From NCBI GenBank assembly GCA_003448675.1, contig DLXZ01000055.1, positions 19,477-38,079 of the forward strand: DNA of 18,603 nucleotides, read 5' to 3'. Below are positions 14,906 to 18,603 of the stretch, piece by piece. Source of the stretch: Porticoccaceae bacterium. GTDB taxonomy: Bacteria > Pseudomonadota > Gammaproteobacteria > Pseudomonadales > Porticoccaceae. The translations under genes were made by a program, and so were the position numbers. Position 1 is the stretch's first letter, and every line of letters starts with the position of its first letter. The notes beneath the pieces were generated by a model. The model made no database searches. It had not been told where the DNA came from and worked only from the letters and a program-made list of their open reading frames with translations.

Positions 14906-16915
14906 ATGGTCAATATTTTGTCTAAAAATCTCATCCAACTGGTAGATCAGATTGCTTCTGTTTATTTTTTCATCGACGAGAAAATGAATATCCACTCGCC
15001 CAGTTCTGTTCTGATTCCTTACCTGAAGGTGACCAAGAATACCAGTCCCGACGCATATGCAGACGGTTTTTTCGAACATTTTGAGGTAGCACGACCCGCC
15101 AAGCTACGTGATTTAGATGATATTAAAAACATCCTCAATAGCATGGTGTTGCTGATTCTGCATGATCACAGGTTCGCGGTACGGGGACAATTTGTTCGCC
15201 TTGATGATGAGGATGATCAGTTGTTGTTTATCGGAGCACCCTGGCTGGCCTGGATACAAGCCAATGCTCCTGAAAACAGCTTAAAAATGGATGATTTCAA
15301 ATCTTGGGATTCACAGCTTGATCAGCTCATACTCATTTCAACAGAACGGCAAAATCTTGAAGACCTGAAACAACTTACCAAAGAATTACGGGAAGCACGC
15401 GACGCAGCGGAAATTGCCAAACAAAGCCAGGCAGATTTTTTTGCTGTGATGAGTCACGAGATGCGCACCCCGTTGAGCGGCGTTATATCTGCGCTGGAGC
15501 TGATAGAAACAGATGGCCTGACAAGCCAAGCTTGTCAGATGTTAAAAATATCCCGTGAGTCTGCAGACAATCTTAAGGCGGTGGTTAACAATGTATTGGA
15601 TTATTCCAAACTTCAGGCAGATGGCTTTGAAAACCAGATTGCACCCTTTGACTTCTGTGAAACACTCGCCTCAACAAGCAACATTCTGTTATCGAATGCA
15701 AAGAAAAACAATACAGTCATCACATGGTCGGTAACTCCGGACTTTCCCGATTTCATACTCGGTGACGCCGACAAAATACGCCAAGTCATCATCAATTTGT
15801 TGAGCAATGCGGTGAAATTTACCAAAGATGGTGCCATTGAAATTGACGCCTTTCTTGAAGCGAATGTATTACACATTATCGTTACCGATAATGGCATAGG
15901 AATCCCAGAGGAGCTACAGGACAAAATCTTCGATCCTTTCCTGACATCCCAGCCGTTGGAAGACAACCAAAGCGGAACCGGGCTTGGTCTTAGTATTACC
16001 CGTCGCCTGGTTGAGATCATGGGAGGAAACATATCATTTTCTTCGTCCGCTGCGGAGGGTTCACAATTCCACGTGCAACTTCCAACCGAGATTATCAACC
16101 AGCCTCTGCCTAAAACTCCCGCACGTAGAGAGGAAAACGTGAACCAATTCGACGCACACGTATTACTCGCCGAGGACAACAAAACCAACCAGTTTCTTAT
16201 CAAGCAAATACTGGAAAAACGCGGCTTAACCGTCGATGTCGCTGATAACGGCAAGCAAGCAGCGGACATGGTCATTGCCCAACCCTACGATATGGTATTG
16301 ATGGATGTATCCATGCCCATCATGGATGGCATTACCGCCACGGCCAGAATACGGCAAACTCACAGTATTGATCACCTCCCCGTGATAGCCCTGACGGCTC
16401 ACATCGGTAGCCAGTATCACCAGCGATTCCTTGAAAGCGGGATGAACAGGGTACTCACGAAGCCGATTGAAAAATCTGAACTGACCGATATTTTGACTTT
16501 TTACCTGCCCCCTCTACCCTCTGACACCTCCCGTAATCACAACGAAAAACCCTACATACCTAAGGAGACTGAGAACTTGTTTGACCCAACACTTACCAAC
16601 GAGATGGTCGAGGATATCGGTAAAGAAGCCTTTATTCGTGTAGCCACCCTGTTTCAATCAGAGATTAATGAGGGTATAAAACAGATTCAAAACGCTTACC
16701 TGGCTGAAAACATCGCGGAAGTTGCCGAACTTGCCCATCGAGTGCGCAGCACCTCGAAAGCTCTTGGGTGCATTGGTTTAGGCGACATTCTTGAAAAAAT
16801 CGAAAATCAATGTCGGGCTGGCGATGATAATCATTTGGAACTGCAACTCAAAACACTGCCTGAAATTGCTGACAATGCTTTCAAGTCTTTAGATAAGTTT
16901 AAAGATCACCTTTAA
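14906..16915 (+). CDS. H-NOX-associated hybrid histidine kinase (HNOBA-HisKA-HATPase-REC-HPt)
   Basis: Soluble kinase expected to be controlled by the adjacent H-NOX. The 669-residue product has no membrane segment. The first 165 residues match the H-NOX-associated (HNOBA) domain: FFEHFEVARPAKL, then FAVRGQFVRLDDEDDQLLFIG, LKMDDFKSWDSQLDQLIL, followed by a short helical linker. HisKA has His184 in FFAVMSHEMRTPLSG. HATPase has N box RQVIINLLSNAVKF, G1 DNGIGIP and G2 GTGLGLSI. The receiver has Asp467 in LMDVSMPIMDG and Lys in TKPI. A C-terminal HPt has His611 in AHRVRSTSKALG. The phosphorelay is complete in one chain and could pass phosphate directly to the LuxO-like regulator two genes upstream, without a LuxU protein. 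No strong ribosome-binding site is visible. Family assignment is firm; the partner is inferred from the operon. Confidence 0.94.
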   Translation: MVNILSKNLIQLVDQIASVYFFIDEKMNIHSPSSVLIPYLKVTKNTSPDAYADGFFEHFEVARPAKLRDLDDIKNILNSMVLLILHDHRFAVRGQFVRLDDEDDQLLFIGAPWLAWIQANAPENSLKMDDFKSWDSQLDQLILISTERQNLEDLKQLTKELREARDAAEIAKQSQADFFAVMSHEMRTPLSGVISALELIETDGLTSQACQMLKISRESADNLKAVVNNVLDYSKLQADGFENQIAPFDFCETLASTSNILLSNAKKNNTVITWSVTPDFPDFILGDADKIRQVIINLLSNAVKFTKDGAIEIDAFLEANVLHIIVTDNGIGIPEELQDKIFDPFLTSQPLEDNQSGTGLGLSITRRLVEIMGGNISFSSSAAEGSQFHVQLPTEIINQPLPKTPARREENVNQFDAHVLLAEDNKTNQFLIKQILEKRGLTVDVADNGKQAADMVIAQPYDMVLMDVSMPIMDGITATARIRQTHSIDHLPVIALTAHIGSQYHQRFLESGMNRVLTKPIEKSELTDILTFYLPPLPSDTSRNHNEKPYIPKETENLFDPTLTNEMVEDIGKEAFIRVATLFQSEINEGIKQIQNAYLAENIAEVAELAHRVRSTSKALGCIGLGDILEKIENQCRAGDDNHLELQLKTLPEIADNAFKSLDKFKDHL

Positions 16916-16994
16916 TAACATACCAAGACAGGATCCAAATTCGCGCAATTTAAGTTTCTTTCGATTATTAATGCGCACCCTATAAAATATTAAT

Positions 16995-17180
16995 CTACAG
17001 TTGTTTTATTAAGCTTTCTTTCCATAAAGCCAATGCCATAAAAAGTGCGATCCGGTTATTTGACCGTGCTATTTTCATTTGATGGTCCGCATCTTTTATT
17101 AAGCGTGAAATTGGAAATTTGGCATCCAATGATTGCCTGATCCGCTGATGCTTGGCTATATACTTGTCCCTTTGATCCAT
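16995..17180 (-). CDS. Small hypothetical protein of 61 residues
   Basis: Minus-strand ORF starting at the ATG at 17180 behind AGGTGA at about 7 nt, a good ribosome-binding site; the longer start at 17189 has none. The sequence begins MDQRDKYIAKHQRIRQSLDAK, is strongly basic and mostly helix-forming, and ends with a hydrophobic stretch (ALFMALALWKESLIKQL). A TTGACA box lies about 125 bp upstream on the same strand (near 17305). I recognise no family, and the length is within chance for this region. Confidence 0.28.
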   Translation of the reverse strand: MDQRDKYIAKHQRIRQSLDAKFPISRLIKDADHQMKIARSNNRIALFMALALWKESLIKQL

Positions 17181-17295
17181 TCTGATCACCTATCAATAAA
17201 TAGCTTTACTTACATGCTATTCAGGCAAATGAAATGCCAGATCTATAATTACATTTTTTTCAAAGAGTTAGGCTTTATCAACAATAAGGAAGGCA

Positions 17296-17310
17296 ATTTT
17301 GTGTCAAAAT
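17296..17310. repeat. 15-bp inverted repeat, possible operator
   Basis: ATTTTG-TGT-CAAAAT is a perfect 6-bp inverted repeat with a 3-bp centre, on top of the minus-strand TTGACA box. It may be a repressor operator, but nothing confirms this. Confidence 0.3.
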
Positions 17311-17771
17311 GCATGGCATTACACAATGCTTAATTAAAATCGATCGATGCACAGCATTAACTCTAGTGGGCGCAGAGACACACTTTTCAATATCACAATC
17401 TTTAACCGCTATCTTCCGTAGCGGGTTATCGTGATCACGGAGCAAGCTCCTAAAGAAGTGGCCGGACCGGCATAGTCACAACTATCCCCCGAGAAAGAAA
17501 GCACTCTCGTATCGCCACCCTCCATGCTATCTTCATAACAGTAAGCCGACTGAGGCGGCCTATCCATGGTTTCGCATGCATAGGTAATTTGTTCAAGCAC
17601 TCCGTCGCCTGCAGTCTCACAGCATTAATCCGCGCGAGTGTCTGTTCACATGGCAGGGAGCGGTCTGGAAATACCAGATGGCGCTTACTCGGACAAGAGG
17701 TCGTCTTTTTCTAATTCCTGAAAAAAATCTCTACGGATTGAAACAATAGAAAGAAGCATTAATGTGAAATA

Positions 17772-18109
17772 TGGTGCCCGAGGCCGGAATCGAACCGGCA
17801 CGACCGTTTCCAGTCGAGGGATTTTCTTACCACTTCGACTTTCGCCGCCAGCATCCAACTTAGCACACTGTTCGTGGTCTGGAGCACGCCTTCACCCTAG
17901 CTCAACGTATAACCGCCTTGCCGTAGGTGCCCGCCGTCTGCTCTCTACACCTTCCCCAAACAAATTGCCTGGGGCTTGGCTCGGCGTTGGCTCGGATACT
18001 TATCGGATCCAGGGCTTTCGCCGAGTTTGACGGGCTTCACCTTCAAGGTTTCCCCTGGAGGGCTCAAATTGTTTAAGTCCCTTGTGTCTACCAATTTCAC
18101 CACTCGGGC
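17772..18109 (-). tRNA. leuZ: tRNA-Leu(UAA), interrupted by a group I intron; leuZ-like position
   Basis: Read on the minus strand, the 5' exon (18075-18109, 35 nt) runs from GCCCGAG through the D arm (GTGAAATTGGTAGACAC) to GGGACTT in the anticodon loop. The 3' exon (17772-17825, 54 nt) resumes at AAAATCCC, then a long variable arm (GACTG-GAAA-CGGTC), a T arm (CCGGTTCGATTCCGG) and CTCGGGC-ACCA. Acceptor ends GCCCGAG and CTCGGGC pair perfectly and CCA is encoded. Joining the exons gives an 89-nt tRNA-Leu with anticodon UAA. The split lies after the first anticodon base, the same place as in cyanobacterial and plastid tRNA-Leu(UAA). It is the last gene of a Gly-Cys-Leu cluster, the order of glyW-cysT-leuZ. 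Confidence 0.94.
17826..18074 (-). ncRNA. Group I self-splicing intron (IC3-like) in tRNA-Leu(UAA)
   Basis: 249 nt with no room for a homing endonuclease. Conserved elements appear in order on the minus strand: GGCGAAAGCC (P-like, 18007-18035 region), AACGCCGAGCCAAGC (Q, 17974-17988), GAAGGTGTAGAGAGCAGACGG (R region, 17934-17954) and GGTGAAGGCGTGCTCC (S region, about 17881-17896). P7 can form by GAGCA with TGCTC (17939-17943 with 17882-17886). P1 forms between the exon end GGG-A-CTT and intron GAGCCC, leaving the usual U-G pair at the splice site; the intron ends in G (TAAG). The Q, R and S stretches closely resemble the Azoarcus tRNA-Ile intron as I recall it. Confidence 0.9.
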
Positions 18110-18120
18110 GTGGTCTTACA

Positions 18121-18334
18121 TTTACCCGGATTGTACCAGGCTTACTACGTCTTCTTTTATTCTAGTGGCCCCTATTTGACACTTAGCGAACCATTTTCAA
18201 TTCGACTGTAAAACTTCAATTCCGCTGAAAGCTCTATGCTGACTGGCTTCCGCCCCCTGTTGCCACCTCCCAAGAAAAGTTGACCTTAGGGATTGTTAAG
18301 GGTCCCTTGCGTCTACCAATTTCGCCATCCGGGC
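18121..18334 (-). pseudogene. Degenerate tandem copy of tRNA-Leu
   Basis: On the minus strand an intact 5' half begins at 18334 (GCCCGGATGGCGAAATTGGTAGACGCAAGGGA), like the active gene and like enteric leuZ. It then reads CCCTTAACAATCCC where the active gene and intron start read CTTAAACAAT, suggesting it too once held the intron start. About 150 nt follow without the Q, R or S elements. A weak 3' end may remain (GGTACAATCC then TCCGGGT at 18123-18129, which can pair with GCCCGGA), but no variable arm, proper T arm or CCA is found. It is unlikely to make a tRNA. Confidence 0.65.
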
Positions 18335-18406
18335 AGGCGTATCAGTGATTTTCAATCAGCCGCTTCAAGGGGCGACTTCGACTAGTCGACTAAGCAGTCT
18401 TGAATA

Positions 18407-18480
18407 TGGAGGCGCGGGTCGGAATCGAACCGGCGTACACGGAGTTGCAGTCCGCTGCATAACCACTCTGCCACCGCGCC
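18407..18480 (-). tRNA. cysT: tRNA-Cys(GCA)
   Basis: 74-nt complete tRNA on the minus strand with encoded CCA: acceptor GGCGCGG paired with the CCGCGCC of the 3' end (followed by TCCA), D arm GCAGAGTGGTTATGC, anticodon arm GGACTGCAACTCC with GCA, and T arm GCCGGTTCGATTCCGAC. It is the middle gene of the Gly-Cys-Leu cluster. Confidence 0.96.
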
Positions 18481-18499
18481 TTTAAACTGATTTACCAAG

Positions 18500-18524
18500 A
18501 AAAAACCTCGGCGGAACCGAGGCT
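18500..18524 (-). terminator. Hairpin with T-run between tRNA-Gly and tRNA-Cys
   Basis: A GC-rich 6-bp stem (CCTCGG / CCGAGG, loop TTCCG) is followed on the minus strand by six T residues, 11-35 nt after the tRNA-Gly CCA end. It resembles an intrinsic terminator, though in this operon it may act only partly or guide processing. The opposite side also has T4, so weak two-way action is possible. Confidence 0.6.
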
Positions 18525-18534
18525 TTTGAAAACT

Positions 18535-18603
18535 TGGAGCGGGAAACGAGATTCGAACTCGCGACCCCAACCTTGGCAAGGTTGTGCTCTACCAGCTGAG
18601 CTA
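18535..18603 (-). tRNA. glyW: tRNA-Gly(GCC), 5' end cut by the window
   Basis: 69 nt of a minus-strand tRNA lacking the first seven acceptor bases, which lie beyond position 18603. Visible are the D arm (GCTCAGCTGGTAGAGC), the anticodon arm AACCTTGCCAAGGTT with GCC, the T arm GCGAGTTCGAATCTCG and the 3' acceptor strand TTCCCGC followed by TCCA. Confidence 0.96.

Larger units (their letters stand above)
16916..17771. other. Long stretch without a confident gene between kinase and tRNA cluster
   Basis: 856 bp in which I recognise no known gene. It contains one weak minus-strand ORF with a ribosome-binding site (listed separately), a 15-bp inverted repeat (listed separately), an 8-bp hairpin with one bulge (17404-17427), and a minus-strand 63-codon ORF (17409-17600) rich in Cys but with no ribosome-binding site or family. 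No clear terminator follows the kinase stop or the tRNA-Leu gene. The region may hold decayed genes. Confidence 0.5.

Noticed and set aside
17154..17170. TGGCTATATACTTGTC as a fourth sigma54 promoter
   Set aside because: Poor -24 and -12 halves (GT at -12), no activator motif upstream and no credible gene downstream.
17133..17333. 66-codon plus-strand ORF
   Set aside because: AT-rich, no ribosome-binding site, and opposite a slightly better minus-strand ORF.
17409..17600. 63-codon minus-strand ORF with several Cys
   Set aside because: GTG start, stop codon closely upstream, no ribosome-binding site or family; could be a remnant but cannot be supported as a gene.
17764..18030. 88-codon plus-strand ORF over the tRNA-Leu gene
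   Set aside because: It is antisense to the tRNA and its intron and has no protein family.
1..18603. CRISPR arrays, insertion sequences or prophage genes
   Set aside because: No regularly spaced repeats, transposase, integrase or phage gene was seen on either strand.

Overview
The window looks like chromosomal DNA of a marine- or environmental-type gammaproteobacterium with moderate GC. The evidence is a minus-strand tRNA cluster in the order Gly(GCC), Cys(GCA), Leu(UAA), matching the glyW-cysT-leuZ operon of enteric relatives, together with LuxO-like and H-NOX regulators typical of this class. All protein genes I am confident of are on the plus strand; the tRNA cluster at the right end is on the minus strand.

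Positions 1-8435 hold a Tad/Flp-like pilus locus. It contains a 5'-truncated CpaC/RcpA-type secretin, a TadD-type TPR lipoprotein and a strong terminator. A regulated intergenic region follows, then a prepilin-like gene, CpaB/RcpC, the TadA/CpaF ATPase, TadB, TadC and a second, large Cys-rich prepilin-like protein. TadZ/CpaE, a prepilin peptidase and TadE/F/G are not present in the window. A large membrane hybrid histidine kinase (8511-11486) follows 75 bp after the second prepilin.

Positions 11487-16915 form a signalling block. It has a stand-alone EAL phosphodiesterase with its catalytic motifs intact, then an operon of a LuxO-like sigma54-dependent response regulator, an H-NOX heme NO sensor, and a soluble HNOBA-HisKA-HATPase-REC-HPt hybrid kinase.

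The most interesting reading links these parts. Three intergenic regions (upstream of the pilin operon, the EAL gene and the regulator operon) each carry a -24/-12 sigma54-type promoter with the right spacing. Each also carries a 13-bp inverted motif of form TKGCA-WWW-TGCMA about 100-140 bp upstream, close to the known LuxO site TTGCA-N3-TGCAA. The regulator promoter also has a full IHF consensus between the two. This suggests one NO-responsive phosphorelay (H-NOX, kinase with built-in HPt, LuxO-like activator) that controls pilus synthesis, c-di-GMP hydrolysis and its own expression.

Positions 16916-17771 are mostly noncoding or unrecognised. The tRNA-Leu(UAA) gene at the right end is split by a ~249-nt group I intron (IC3-like), unusual for a gammaproteobacterium. 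A decayed second tRNA-Leu copy lies between it and tRNA-Cys.
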